Both the position numbers and the translations under genes were made by a program. 32,913 nt of DNA from Candidatus Fermentibacterota bacterium (GTDB lineage Bacteria > JAFGKV01). The notes under the pieces were generated by a model. The model did no database searches. It was not told the DNA's origin and saw nothing but the letters and a program-made list of their open reading frames with translations. The stretch is taken from positions 1 through 32,913 of the forward strand of contig JAFGKV010000319.1 in assembly GCA_016928395.1 (NCBI GenBank). The letters are read 5' to 3'. Below, piece after piece: positions 1 to 8,800 of this stretch. The number at the start of each line of letters is the position of its first letter. The first letter of the stretch is position 1.

Positions 1-20
1 ACTCGTACTCGGAGCTGCGG

Positions 21-56
21 CTCCGATAGCGATAGCGATTGCGATTGCGATTGCGC
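21..56. repeat. Degenerate hexanucleotide (NNNCGA) run
   Basis: Five CGA triplets occur at an exact six-base period (24, 30, 36, 42, 48), as CGATAG twice then CGATTG three times. Read on the minus strand this is a TCGNNN run. It lies just after a short inverted repeat (CGGAGC, loop, GCTCCG) at about 10-25. The same kind of run is found at 27675-27722. No coding role is apparent. Confidence 0.7.
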
Positions 57-90
57 CCTTGGGTGAGAAGTGAGGAGAAAGGAGTGGCCC

Positions 91-175
91 GACAGCCGAT
101 AGCCAACTGCCGGCTGTACTCTCAACCCTGAGAATTCTGAGGGAGCCCGGCGTCCTCAGAGGCCGCACTGAACCC
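91..175 (-). repeat. 85-bp extragenic repeat, copy 1
   Basis: Read on the minus strand this 85-base segment aligns without gaps to 27497-27581 on the plus strand, with about 68 of 85 identical bases counted by eye. The best-conserved part is the end containing TTGAGAGTAC and TGGCTATCGGCTGTC. It lies just downstream of the beta-propeller gene. The function is unknown; it looks like a dispersed intergenic element. Confidence 0.75.
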
Positions 176-234
176 TGAACCCTCGAACCTGCTCGCAAAG
201 CGAGCTGAACCCTCGAACCTGCTCGCAAAGCGAG
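175..234. repeat. Two tandem 30-bp units, each with a hairpin
   Basis: Bases 175-204 are repeated exactly at 205-234. Each unit contains the inverted repeat GCTCGC-AAA-GCGAGC (191-205 and 221-235). The array ends five bases from the stop codon of the minus-strand beta-propeller gene, so the paired hairpins could act as a 3' end or mRNA-stabilising structure. No T-tract follows, so an intrinsic terminator is not demonstrated. Confidence 0.7.
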
Positions 235-239
235 CCCCG

Positions 240-1508
240 CTACCAGGGCAGCGGGGGGATACGGTAGCAGACCGCCTCGGACGAGGGCGAGCCACCTTCC
301 TTGTCTGCACCGCCGAACATGCCAATCCAGGATGATCGACGGCCCCGCGACAGTACCATGATATCATCGCCGAGATAGAACAGCTCGTCGTCCGTGGGAT
401 CACCCTCACAGGCGATGGCAGCCTCGGCCACGTAGTTGCCCTTGGGATCAAAGACATCCAGCGTGTACATGACACCGTCAGGCTGCGCCTCGGCCGAGTT
501 GGCGTGTCGTACGTAGAGCATACCGCGATCGTCAACCCAGAGGTCGAGGATGCAGGGAGGATAATCTTCTACCGTCGCTTCGGGCCGGACACGTTCACCG
601 TTGATGAGCATGACGACCCCCTCGACCACTTGATCCTTTTCCTCGTGTGTTCGCTTCCGCGGGCTGAACTCCCGCTCGATGATGCGAACCAGCTTCCCGT
701 CTGGGTCGAAGACACAAACCTCATACTTGTCCCGCGCCGCCGCTGCGTACACCGTTCCGTCCGGCCCTACGGCCCATCCTCCCCTACTGGGGAAGTACGA
801 AGCCTTTTCGTTGAACGAAGGCCTTCCCAGCGGGTTCTCAGTCGTATGTTCCAGGTACCGCGCGATCTCCTTGCCCTCCGGCGTGAACCTGCCGAGGTAC
901 TCGGTACGACGCGCCGTTCCTCCGTCACTGATCTCGAGAAGCCCCGCGCACCCCACCAAAACGCCGCCACGATTTCTGAGGCTGCGAAGGCTGTGCATGC
1001 CTCCGCTGGTTCGTTCGCCGCCAAACGCGATAGTGCGGCCAGGCACATTGTCCCGGTCGAAACACACCACCGAACCCGTCATGAAGTGTACGGCACCCAG
1101 GGTGCTGTCGGGCATGAACAGCAGGCCATCGGCCCGGCGGATCTCACCCGGCCCCTCTCCCTCGCGGCTCAATGTCTTCAGGTACTCTCCTTCGGGGCTG
1201 AACGCCTGCACCTGAGAAAGCTGGGCATCGAGGAGAAAGATGTTCCCCTGAGCATCCCGGGTTGCCGAGACGATGCAGCCAAAGACCATGTCCTCGTCGT
1301 CCCCAGCCCGCCATAGCTCTTCAAGGCGCAGTGTGTGAGTTCCCTTGACCGGTTCGGGGCCGTTCTTGACGTGGGCAGCCCCCTCAGACACGGCATTATC
1401 GGCAGCAAGGACGGGGGCAGGAGCCATGATGAAGCCAAGCGCGCAGAAGACAGACAGAGAGGCGACGGCCCGGCCTCGTGGTCGAAGCCCCATGAAACAG
1501 AGTGTCAT
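240..1508 (-). CDS. Secreted 6-bladed beta-propeller protein
   Basis: The 422-residue product has an N-terminal signal peptide: a basic stretch (GLRPRGRA), a hydrophobic core, then APVLAADNA as likely cleavage site. The rest shows the pattern of 6-bladed beta-propeller (NHL-like) proteins: repeated blades such as DAQGNIFLLDAQLSQVQAF, a GEGPGE motif typical of this family, PDGTVYAAA and DDRGMLYVRHA. Such proteins are exported and usually have no known enzymatic activity; ligand binding or a structural surface role is assumed. ATG at 1508 is chosen because GGAG lies eight bases upstream; a GTG at 1517 would sit on top of that site. It stands alone, with repeats downstream and 237 bases before the nucleotidase gene's stop on the same strand. 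Confidence 0.85.
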   Translation of the reverse strand: MTLCFMGLRPRGRAVASLSVFCALGFIMAPAPVLAADNAVSEGAAHVKNGPEPVKGTHTLRLEELWRAGDDEDMVFGCIVSATRDAQGNIFLLDAQLSQVQAFSPEGEYLKTLSREGEGPGEIRRADGLLFMPDSTLGAVHFMTGSVVCFDRDNVPGRTIAFGGERTSGGMHSLRSLRNRGGVLVGCAGLLEISDGGTARRTEYLGRFTPEGKEIARYLEHTTENPLGRPSFNEKASYFPSRGGWAVGPDGTVYAAAARDKYEVCVFDPDGKLVRIIEREFSPRKRTHEEKDQVVEGVVMLINGERVRPEATVEDYPPCILDLWVDDRGMLYVRHANSAEAQPDGVMYTLDVFDPKGNYVAEAAIACEGDPTDDELFYLGDDIMVLSRGRRSSWIGMFGGADKEGGSPSSEAVCYRIPPLPW

Positions 1509-1745
1509 GAGTTTCACTCCTTGTTCTAAAGCACATCTGCAGGGTAGCCGCGCGCAATGCGGAGGATACGACCTTCGCCGACGCCGGCAACGCGGTCAGT
1601 ATGTGAAACGGCAATCCCGGCACGACGTTACGCCGTGGCCATCCTCATCACCCCATTACCCTGCCGGCCCGAGGAATCGCCCTTCTCCAAAGCCGACTAC
1701 CGCCGAGTTCAGGGGACGAGGAGCCCCGCGCCGGCCGCCCGTCAG

Positions 1746-4700
1746 CTATTTCGCCAGACGCAGCCTGGGGGGAAGTTCAACGGTAACGGGTTGTGGCATC
1801 GTCTTGAGGTAGGCGATCATGGCGTCGACATCCACGATACCTGTGTCATACTTTCGAGACGCATCGCGCAAGACCGTGAATCCGTCGCCGCCGCTGGCCA
1901 TGAAGTTGTTCACCACCACGGTGTAGTCAGCCTCCGGGTTGATGGGAGTGCCATCCTCCAGGTGGGCTCGCACGACCCGCTGGCCGAAGGATCGCGCGAG
2001 GGTGATCCATGCCTCGATGCCGGCGAGCTGCAGGCGTGTCCCGTCGGGGTGAATGCCCTGCTCCAAGGTGGTGAGCAGTTCCTTCCCGGTGAGAGTCGTC
2101 TTGACCAGCGTATTCCCGAAAGGCTGCACGGTGAACAAGGCCTGCCAGGTCACGGGCCCGGCATCGACATCGCTGCGCACGCCTCCGGTGTTCATGATGG
2201 CGATCTGGGTACCTGTCATCCACCGCTGGGACTCGGCGATAAGGCGGCCCATGGCTGACTCCCCGGCTTCATTGCGCTCCCTGGAGATCGGATGCGCCAG
2301 TTGGGTCACCACCACTTCGGTTCTGGGCGCCAGCTCAAGTCGATAGGTTTCCACAGCCTCGGCACACTCGGGATCACGCAGCCCGGGGAGGTCGAGACGC
2401 TCCACCGAAGGGACGACCCACGGCTCGTCCGGCCCCAACCGGTCAAGCCATGCCCGGGCCACACAGCAGGCGCGACCGTGGCTGCCACCCTGCAAATGGG
2501 GAAGCCCGTGTATCCGCCGGGCATAGGTCTGGTGGGTATGACCGTTGAAAAGCACATGGGCCTTGCCCGCCGCGGCGTCGGTGAGCACTGCCGCGCCGCC
2601 GACTAGCTCATGCTCGATCTCCTCGAGACCCAGATGCGCCAACACCACGATGAGGTCGGGATCCGTGGCGTGCACAGCCGGCAGGAGGCGGTCGAACACC
2701 ATTGCCGGATCCTCGAAGTGAAGCCCCGCCACATGATCCGGCAACGTTGCCCACGGAGTCTCGGGTGTGCCGAACCCCATGATCGCGACGCGGGCACCAC
2801 CCCGCTCCACGACCGTGAAGGGCTGCAGCCACTCGGGTGGGGATTCGGTGCCCTCAACCAGCACATTGGCGCCCAGAAAGGGAAATCCCGCCTCCGCGAT
2901 CCGATCCTGGAGAACGCTCTGGCCCCAATCGAATTCGTGATTGCCCACCGCCAGGGCATCGTAGCCAAGCCGGCGATACAGGCGAATCGTAGAGGACCCA
3001 AAGAACAGGTTGGAGATCGGAGTGCCCTGCATTGCGTCGCCGGCATCCAGGAGAATCACCCCTTCGGGGTTTGCCTTGCGTGCTCTGGCAACCCATGCCG
3101 CCATGCCCTCCATGCCGGCGTGCCCCCGCGTGGGGTTTCGCTCAAGATGACCATGAAAGTCATTGCTGGATACGACAGTCAGGGCACGGTACCGGGCGTT
3201 CAGACAGAACGCGACGAGATCCGCAGTGGAAACCGCAGCATCCGGGAGAAGACTGTCGCCCGGGAGCCCCGCAACGAGCCCGCTGGAGACCACTGAATCC
3301 CACAGTGAGGCTTCGGTACGCGGGGCAATGTCGGCAAAACGATCAGAGGCGGAGCCGAAGGTACACAAGGGAACCGGTAGCTCCCGAACCAAAGGCACAA
3401 GCAAATCCCCTCGGGTGATGGGGTGCGTGCTCAGCAGTGTGGCCAGGGAAGGAGGAACGTCGCCGCCCCACGCGGCGCCCACCAATGCCAGGGCAGCCTC
3501 GGGCGAGGGGTAGCCGAGCCAGTCTATCCCGGCAAGACCTTTGTGGCCCGACCGGGCCAAGAACATGTCCAAAGCGGAATGGGCCCAATGCCCCCGATAC
3601 GACGGCAGGCTCCACCATGTCTCCTGCCGCGAAGGGCTCGATGCTTCGGCAGCGAATCGATCGGCCAGAAGATCTCGAAGATACCTGTCGGTTCGTCGGA
3701 TCTCTGGCGCAGTCAAAAGGTCTGCGTATCCCCCGGGGCCGGTTCGATGATAGCTGGTAACCACCACGTCCAGCGAGTCGGGCAGCGGCCTGCCTTGGCG
3801 GCGAACCCAGCGCAGACGGCTTCCTGCCGGCTCCGTGTAGTCGAGCGCATAGGAAAGGCCGGTTCCGGCGAGGAACAGGTCATACCGCTTACCCTCTGCG
3901 ACCGCTACTCTGGTCGACCCGTCGAAGGGATAGGGCGCCCATGTTGCCGCCGCTTCCTCCAAGCATGCGCGGATGTCTCCAGCCGAGAGCCGCACGGTCA
4001 CCAGCCTGTTCAGATACGGCTGCAGGCGGTAGAGATCACGACGATACACCGGGCCCGCAGGCAGAACCAGACGTTGCGACGCAAGAGGGACAAACGCTGC
4101 GTGGCCCCTGCCTTGTGCGATCATGACCTCGCCTATGAGGCGTGTGATCTCGTCTAGACGGTGGGTCCCATGACCGGCCGTTAGGGCCGTATCGAGGGTC
4201 CCCACGGGCTCGTCGAGCCACTGCCGGACGGGCTCCTCAGCCTGCCGGCACAGGAGGAGCAACGACGAATCGGGTTGGGCTGTAGCCAGCACGGAACCCT
4301 CCCGACCCGTGACTGCATACCCCGAGCCCTTGCGTGCCAACGTAAACGTGGCGACCGCCACGGCCGATCCCCGCACACCGGGCTGGAGCACAAGCGTCGA
4401 TCCCACCGTCTCGTGTACGGTGGTGTGGGTATGCCCCAGGAACAGCACATCGATGCCGGCGACTCTTTCGGCGATGGCCCTGCCCGCGTTCTCGGCGCCC
4501 GGAGTAGACCCATCGCCAAGCCCGGTGTGGGCCAGCACGCACACCAGGTCGGGCTTCTCCTGCTTCCGCAGCACGGGGAGCAGCCGGCGCAACGTTTCCA
4601 CCGGATCCTCAAACCGCACATCCTCAAGCCAAGGGCCTTCCGCCAGCGCGGTCCACGGCGTGGTGACACCGACAACCAAGACCCGGGCCGGCCCGACTTG

Positions 4701-5141
4701 GAGCACGGTATGGGAGCGCCACACAGGGGATGGAGCCGTGACATTGGCGGCCAGCATGGGGAAGGAGACCTGGCCCGCCACCCGCTTCAGAAGGGTCATT
4801 CCATAGGTGAACTCATGATTGCCCAGGGCCATGGCCTCGTATCCGAGACGGTTCATCATCTTGGCCAAAGGATGGGGCGAGACCGTGTCGACGGTGGCAT
4901 AGTAGTCGGCCTCCGGGCAGCCTTCGAACGCGTCGCCGACATCAAGAAGGGCGCTTGCCGGCATGTGTGCCCGCAGTTCGCCCACGACCGTAGCGATCGC
5001 GGCCAGTCCCGCACCTGATGAGTCAGGACAGAGGCGGCAGTGCACGTCGCTGGTTGCCATGAGGACGATTTCGGTGGAAGAAGGCTCCGATGCCACCGGC
5101 GCCACCAAAAAGAGCAGGACCAATGCGATACGGTACGACAC
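1746..5141 (-). CDS. Tandem-duplicated secreted 5'-nucleotidase / cyclic phosphodiesterase (UshA-like) with SLH-like linker
   Basis: A 1131-residue secreted protein made of two complete UshA/CpdB-type units. The GTG start at 5141 is preceded by GGAGGT and gives a clean signal peptide (SYRIALVLLFLVAPVAS); the open frame upstream to 5318 has no such features. Unit 1: metallophosphatase with D32xH34, GD70, N108H109E, H205 and GHTH (236-239), then a C-terminal nucleotidase domain to about 480. Unit 2: NDFHGH (660-665), GD702, N734H735E, H836, GHTH (867-870), then a nucleotide-binding domain with NTGGVR and NNFMASGGDGF. Both dinuclear metal sites look intact. Unit 1 lacks the NGG.R motif and has TGPGGY where unit 2 has GGDGF, so its specificity may differ. 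Residues 511-650 resemble two degenerate S-layer-homology repeats (GHWAHSAL, ITRGDLLVPLV). Likely role: extracytoplasmic nucleotide hydrolysis for phosphate or nucleoside salvage. Confidence 0.9.
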   Translation of the reverse strand: MSYRIALVLLFLVAPVASEPSSTEIVLMATSDVHCRLCPDSSGAGLAAIATVVGELRAHMPASALLDVGDAFEGCPEADYYATVDTVSPHPLAKMMNRLGYEAMALGNHEFTYGMTLLKRVAGQVSFPMLAANVTAPSPVWRSHTVLQVGPARVLVVGVTTPWTALAEGPWLEDVRFEDPVETLRRLLPVLRKQEKPDLVCVLAHTGLGDGSTPGAENAGRAIAERVAGIDVLFLGHTHTTVHETVGSTLVLQPGVRGSAVAVATFTLARKGSGYAVTGREGSVLATAQPDSSLLLLCRQAEEPVRQWLDEPVGTLDTALTAGHGTHRLDEITRLIGEVMIAQGRGHAAFVPLASQRLVLPAGPVYRRDLYRLQPYLNRLVTVRLSAGDIRACLEEAAATWAPYPFDGSTRVAVAEGKRYDLFLAGTGLSYALDYTEPAGSRLRWVRRQGRPLPDSLDVVVTSYHRTGPGGYADLLTAPEIRRTDRYLRDLLADRFAAEASSPSRQETWWSLPSYRGHWAHSALDMFLARSGHKGLAGIDWLGYPSPEAALALVGAAWGGDVPPSLATLLSTHPITRGDLLVPLVRELPVPLCTFGSASDRFADIAPRTEASLWDSVVSSGLVAGLPGDSLLPDAAVSTADLVAFCLNARYRALTVVSSNDFHGHLERNPTRGHAGMEGMAAWVARARKANPEGVILLDAGDAMQGTPISNLFFGSSTIRLYRRLGYDALAVGNHEFDWGQSVLQDRIAEAGFPFLGANVLVEGTESPPEWLQPFTVVERGGARVAIMGFGTPETPWATLPDHVAGLHFEDPAMVFDRLLPAVHATDPDLIVVLAHLGLEEIEHELVGGAAVLTDAAAGKAHVLFNGHTHQTYARRIHGLPHLQGGSHGRACCVARAWLDRLGPDEPWVVPSVERLDLPGLRDPECAEAVETYRLELAPRTEVVVTQLAHPISRERNEAGESAMGRLIAESQRWMTGTQIAIMNTGGVRSDVDAGPVTWQALFTVQPFGNTLVKTTLTGKELLTTLEQGIHPDGTRLQLAGIEAWITLARSFGQRVVRAHLEDGTPINPEADYTVVVNNFMASGGDGFTVLRDASRKYDTGIVDVDAMIAYLKTMPQPVTVELPPRLRLAK

Positions 5142-5724
5142 CAGCGACCTCCAAGGCTGCGAGGAAAGGGCCCCTGATAGGCAGTCGTAACTGCGAAGAC
5201 AGCAGGGCTCAGGGTTCTTGGTGAGGAAATAAGACCCTCGAGAGGGATCTGTGCAACTCGTAACCACGCCGGCATCACGCCGTCGGGTCTCGGGAATACA
5301 TCGAAGGACCAAGGTCAAAGCTTCAGGAGGCTCTTCCGGAACTCCTGTGGGGCACCCCGAGGAGACCTGGGCTGCGTCTCACCGGACGGCTTGGGAGCCT
5401 CTTCGGACGCGGCGAGGTCATCTCTCAGCCGATGTCATGCTCCCTGGAGGCACGCGATTCCTCGCGTCCACGGGTGAACCGACGAAGCGGACCCGACGAA
5501 GCGGGTCCCTCCACCTCGGCGTTCCCGTACGCGTACTCGTTCGCGGCATTGGCGTTGATCGCCTGAGGGTCGGTGAGACGAGAATAACGTTGCGGGGGCA
5601 TGGGAGGAAAGCCAATATCGTGCAGTCGCACGTTCGCCTCCACGAGTCCCGGGGCGAGCCGGCTGGGATCGAGACTGCGCCGTCTCTCGCGCCGTTTTGC
5701 GGTCCGTTCTCAAACCACCCGAGT
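5142..5724. other. Divergent intergenic region without a supported gene
   Basis: This 583-base stretch separates the divergent nucleotidase and flippase genes and must hold both promoters. The flippase frame stays open back to 5251, but the translated extension is Arg/Gly/Ser/His-rich and has no family signature or convincing ribosome site. An AGGAGG at about 5326-5331 has no start codon at useful distance. A short direct repeat (CGACGAAGCGG) occurs around 5481-5505. No sure promoter motif was identified. Confidence 0.6.
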
Positions 5725-7200
5725 ATGCCGATGTCACAGCAGGTTGCGGTAGGCCCCAAGATGGCGCGGCGGGCGCTGGTCATGTTCATCGGGAAGACCG
5801 CAGCCATCGTGCTGTCGCTTGTCGCCGCGGCCCTCATTCCACGGCAGCTCGGCCCGCGCGGAATGGGGTTCTACAGCTATTTCTATTCGTCGGTGTTCAC
5901 CATCGTCTGCATACTCGATGTCGGCGGCTCCATGTTGCTCCGGCGCTACGTGCCGGAGTTCTTGACGCATCGCAGAGCCGAGGTGCGCCCCCTATTCCTG
6001 GCATCACTGCGGGCCAAACTGCTGGTGTTGATGGTCTTCGCGGTCGTGACTCCCCTGGTGTCAGACCCCGGCATGTTTGGGCTCGTGCTAATCGCTGCGG
6101 CCTGCTCTTCTATGGTGGAATCGGTGCAGACGCTGCTGTACGCGGGAGGAGCGCTGGGGAGCTACGCCGCGGTGAGTGCGGTAGTAACGGCGTTGCGGAT
6201 TCTGCTGGTCCTCCTCCTGGCACCCCGTTTCCAACGAATTGGCATTTCGTTGGCGCTGGTCATGTCGGCGGCGATCACCATCGCCGTGTTCATCATGCCG
6301 GCGGTGCGTGTGCTGCCGCCGTCTCGTGAGCGTCTCTCCCAGAGCTACTGGCGATTCCTCAGATTCGGTCTCGTCTCCTACGGCGCCGATCTGGCGTTCG
6401 TCTTGAGCAACCGTGTCGCCCTCATCCTCGGGAGGCACATGATGGACGACATGGCCGAACTTGGGTACTTGGGGGTGGCGTTCATGGTGTATCTGCTTGC
6501 CCGCCAGCTCGCCTTCTTCATCGGCGAGACATCGATCCCCTCTTTGGTGCACTATCATGCCTCGGGCGAGCGAACGCAGTTTGCCCGTACTATGCACCAC
6601 GTATGGCGCTATACCACAATCGTTGTCTTCGCGGCGGCAGCGCTCATCATCTGCTATGCGGAAGCGCTCGTTCTCGCCATCGTTGGCCCGGTCTTCGCCA
6701 AGACCGCGGTGCTGATAAGGCTGCTGGTGCCCGCCTTCGCAGCGATGACCCTCACACTCTGCGTGAGAATTGCCCTCTTCGCCCAGGAGAAGTCGTTCCG
6801 GCTACTGGTGGCGCACGGGGGAGCTCTGATTGCCTTCGTGGTCATGGTTGGCGGGTGGTGGCTCGTGCGGCCTCCGATGACCAGTGAGGCGATCGCCCTG
6901 GCATTCAGCCTCAGTTCCGTCGTCGGCTTCGCCCTCATGGCCTTCCACTCGGGCACAGGGGTCTCCGGCACGACACTTCTGGTCTCCGTGGTCAAACCGA
7001 TCATCGCTGCGATCCTGGTCTGCCAGAGTATCCGGGTCATAGGCCCCCAGGGGCCGTGGCTTGTCGCCTCCGTGCCGCTCGCTTTGGTGGGGTACCTGCT
7101 AGTCTTGCTCGTGATACGCGGATTGGAACGGCGCGATTGGCACCGGGTGATGGGGCTCATGGGTAGGAGTACTGGCAAGGATGAAAACTGGGCGAGCTAG
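5725..7200 (+). CDS. Polysaccharide / oligosaccharide flippase (Wzx-like, MOP superfamily)
   Basis: About 491 residues with roughly 12-14 predicted membrane helices. The N-terminal region (FIGKTAAIVLSLVAAALIPR followed by QLGPRGMGFYSYFYS) is the characteristic start of Wzx/RfbX polysaccharide-biosynthesis flippases, including the conserved LGPxxxGxY motif. The family moves undecaprenyl-linked oligosaccharide units across the inner membrane. The start is uncertain: ATG codons at 5725, 5731 and 5761 are all possible and none has a strong ribosome site. Starting at 5761 would still keep the first helix. The gene overlaps the next one by 20 bases, so it leads a three-gene envelope glycan operon with two glycosyltransferases. 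Confidence 0.85.
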   Translation: MPMSQQVAVGPKMARRALVMFIGKTAAIVLSLVAAALIPRQLGPRGMGFYSYFYSSVFTIVCILDVGGSMLLRRYVPEFLTHRRAEVRPLFLASLRAKLLVLMVFAVVTPLVSDPGMFGLVLIAAACSSMVESVQTLLYAGGALGSYAAVSAVVTALRILLVLLLAPRFQRIGISLALVMSAAITIAVFIMPAVRVLPPSRERLSQSYWRFLRFGLVSYGADLAFVLSNRVALILGRHMMDDMAELGYLGVAFMVYLLARQLAFFIGETSIPSLVHYHASGERTQFARTMHHVWRYTTIVVFAAAALIICYAEALVLAIVGPVFAKTAVLIRLLVPAFAAMTLTLCVRIALFAQEKSFRLLVAHGGALIAFVVMVGGWWLVRPPMTSEAIALAFSLSSVVGFALMAFHSGTGVSGTTLLVSVVKPIIAAILVCQSIRVIGPQGPWLVASVPLALVGYLLVLLVIRGLERRDWHRVMGLMGRSTGKDENWAS

Positions 7201-8800
7201 TGTGTGGATCCCTTGGGCCATGGCCCTGACGCTACGGGTGGCCGTGGCGCTGACGGTGCGAACGCCGACGGTGCTCGGCGACGAGGTCGAGTATTTCCTG
7301 GCCGCCCGTCAACCCCCCGGACACGCGGGACTGCTCTCCATCGCCTATCCGCCGCTGTATCCTGCCATCCTGGCAGCAGTTGCCGGAATTGGCAGCAGCC
7401 AGACCGGCTATCTCCTGTGCCGCCTTCTGAGCGCGGTGGTCTCCTCCGCCATCGTCCCGCTCTCACAACCCCTGTGGGGTCCGGCAGGGTTGCTTGGCGG
7501 GTGCCTCGTGGCCCTGCTCCCGGCGGGCATGATCACCAGCGGCCTTCTCTTGAGCGAGAATCTGTTCGCACCGCTGCTCGCTGTGTGGCTGCTGGGCGCC
7601 ATGCGATGGAACGGGAAGCCGTCCCATGCCTCCGGGCTGGTGATGGGGCTCTCGGCGTCTGCCGCGGCGCTGACGCGAGCCGCGGGCGGCGCGGTGATGC
7701 TGGCCACGCTGGTGATGGTGATGCTCCGGAGAAACTCGATCGGTCGTGCGGCGACCATCATGCTGGCGTTAGCACCGGTCGCCTTCTACCTGGCCTTGCG
7801 CCAGGAGAATCCTCCGCAGCCATTCAATGACCCCTTGGCGGTGGTGCATCCCCACGAAATCACCAGAGCTTTGTCGCCGGACTTGGGTGATCTCACCCAA
7901 GGGACCCTGCTGGAGCCGGTGGCGGCACGTCTGCCCTGGCCATACCTGTTCACGATCGTGTGGGGGGGATTGTGGTGCCTGCAGTACACCCTGTACCTTG
8001 CCCTCGGAACGGGGGGGCTCGCTCTGGTCTTTCTGGATGGGCGAATTCGCCGCGAGTCACCCGGCCGGCACGCGATATTGCCCCTCTTGGTTTTGAGCGC
8101 AGCATGTATCGTGATTTCCGCCAATCACAACTTGGCGGGGGAGCAAGCGAATCAGTTTGTCCGGGGGCGATACATCGAGCCGTTGCTGCCGCTCTGGTTT
8201 GCCGCGGCCTTGGGCGCCTTGGCGACCAGAAGCGGCATTCAAATCACGGCCTGGGCGCTCCCCGCCTGTTGTCTTGCGGGCATTGCTTCCCTCACTGCAT
8301 CTCAGAACCGAGCCGCGGATTTCCTCTATCCGCTTCGCTCGACACTGCTATCCGCACAACCGCTGGCGCGCATAGGCATGAACGTCATCGCCGGCATCGT
8401 GCTGTTCCTGGTGGCCAGGCTCATGCTCGGCCGCGCGTCGAAGCGCAGGCTCCTCATCACGGCATTCGTAGGCATCTCGCTCCTGGCGTCGGTTCTCAGG
8501 TTTCATCGCCAACACAGCGTAGCTGACGGCCTGGCTGCCCCGGCCCGCTGGCTTGCGGCCCATGATCCCCAGGCGCCAATCGAGATCGTGACTGATGGAC
8601 AGCCATCTGATTCCCTGAAGGCCTCCGGGCTTTGGTGGGCCGTACAACACATCCGGTTCTTCAGCGCAAACCCTCTGACGGTGTCACCGGAGACCGGCGC
8701 GGGCTATTCACTCCTCATGGGAAAGCAGGGGGTGGTGTGTACCGGCGGCGAGTCTACCCATCCGTCGATCTGTCTCGCGCCCCGGGAATGGCTGCCATGA
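7181..8800 (+). CDS. Multi-pass GT-C family glycosyltransferase (ArnT/PMT-like)
   Basis: The 539-residue integral membrane protein has many hydrophobic helices over most of its length and a soluble C-terminal tail (about 445-539). After the first helix, VLGDEVEYF carries the acidic DE pair in the first extracytoplasmic loop that is typical of GT-C enzymes such as ArnT, dolichyl-phosphate-mannose-protein mannosyltransferases and their bacterial relatives. AYPPLYPAILA just after it is also typical of this group. Such enzymes use polyprenyl-phosphate sugars on the periplasmic face. The acceptor cannot be told from sequence. The ATG at 7181 lies inside the flippase gene, and the gene overlaps the next by four bases (ATGA), so translation is probably coupled. 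Confidence 0.8.
   Translation: MKTGRASVWIPWAMALTLRVAVALTVRTPTVLGDEVEYFLAARQPPGHAGLLSIAYPPLYPAILAAVAGIGSSQTGYLLCRLLSAVVSSAIVPLSQPLWGPAGLLGGCLVALLPAGMITSGLLLSENLFAPLLAVWLLGAMRWNGKPSHASGLVMGLSASAAALTRAAGGAVMLATLVMVMLRRNSIGRAATIMLALAPVAFYLALRQENPPQPFNDPLAVVHPHEITRALSPDLGDLTQGTLLEPVAARLPWPYLFTIVWGGLWCLQYTLYLALGTGGLALVFLDGRIRRESPGRHAILPLLVLSAACIVISANHNLAGEQANQFVRGRYIEPLLPLWFAAALGALATRSGIQITAWALPACCLAGIASLTASQNRAADFLYPLRSTLLSAQPLARIGMNVIAGIVLFLVARLMLGRASKRRLLITAFVGISLLASVLRFHRQHSVADGLAAPARWLAAHDPQAPIEIVTDGQPSDSLKASGLWWAVQHIRFFSANPLTVSPETGAGYSLLMGKQGVVCTGGESTHPSICLAPREWLP

Noticed and set aside
175-234. CRISPR array
   Set aside because: Only two adjoining identical units with no spacers and no cas genes.
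504-1316. Long plus-strand open frame opposite the beta-propeller gene
   Set aside because: It is antisense to a gene with a clear signal peptide and family motifs; its product has no recognisable domain. GC-rich coding DNA gives such shadows throughout this window.
5251-5724. N-terminal extension of the flippase
   Set aside because: Open frame but Arg-rich, without family similarity or ribosome site; normal Wzx proteins start near 5725-5761.
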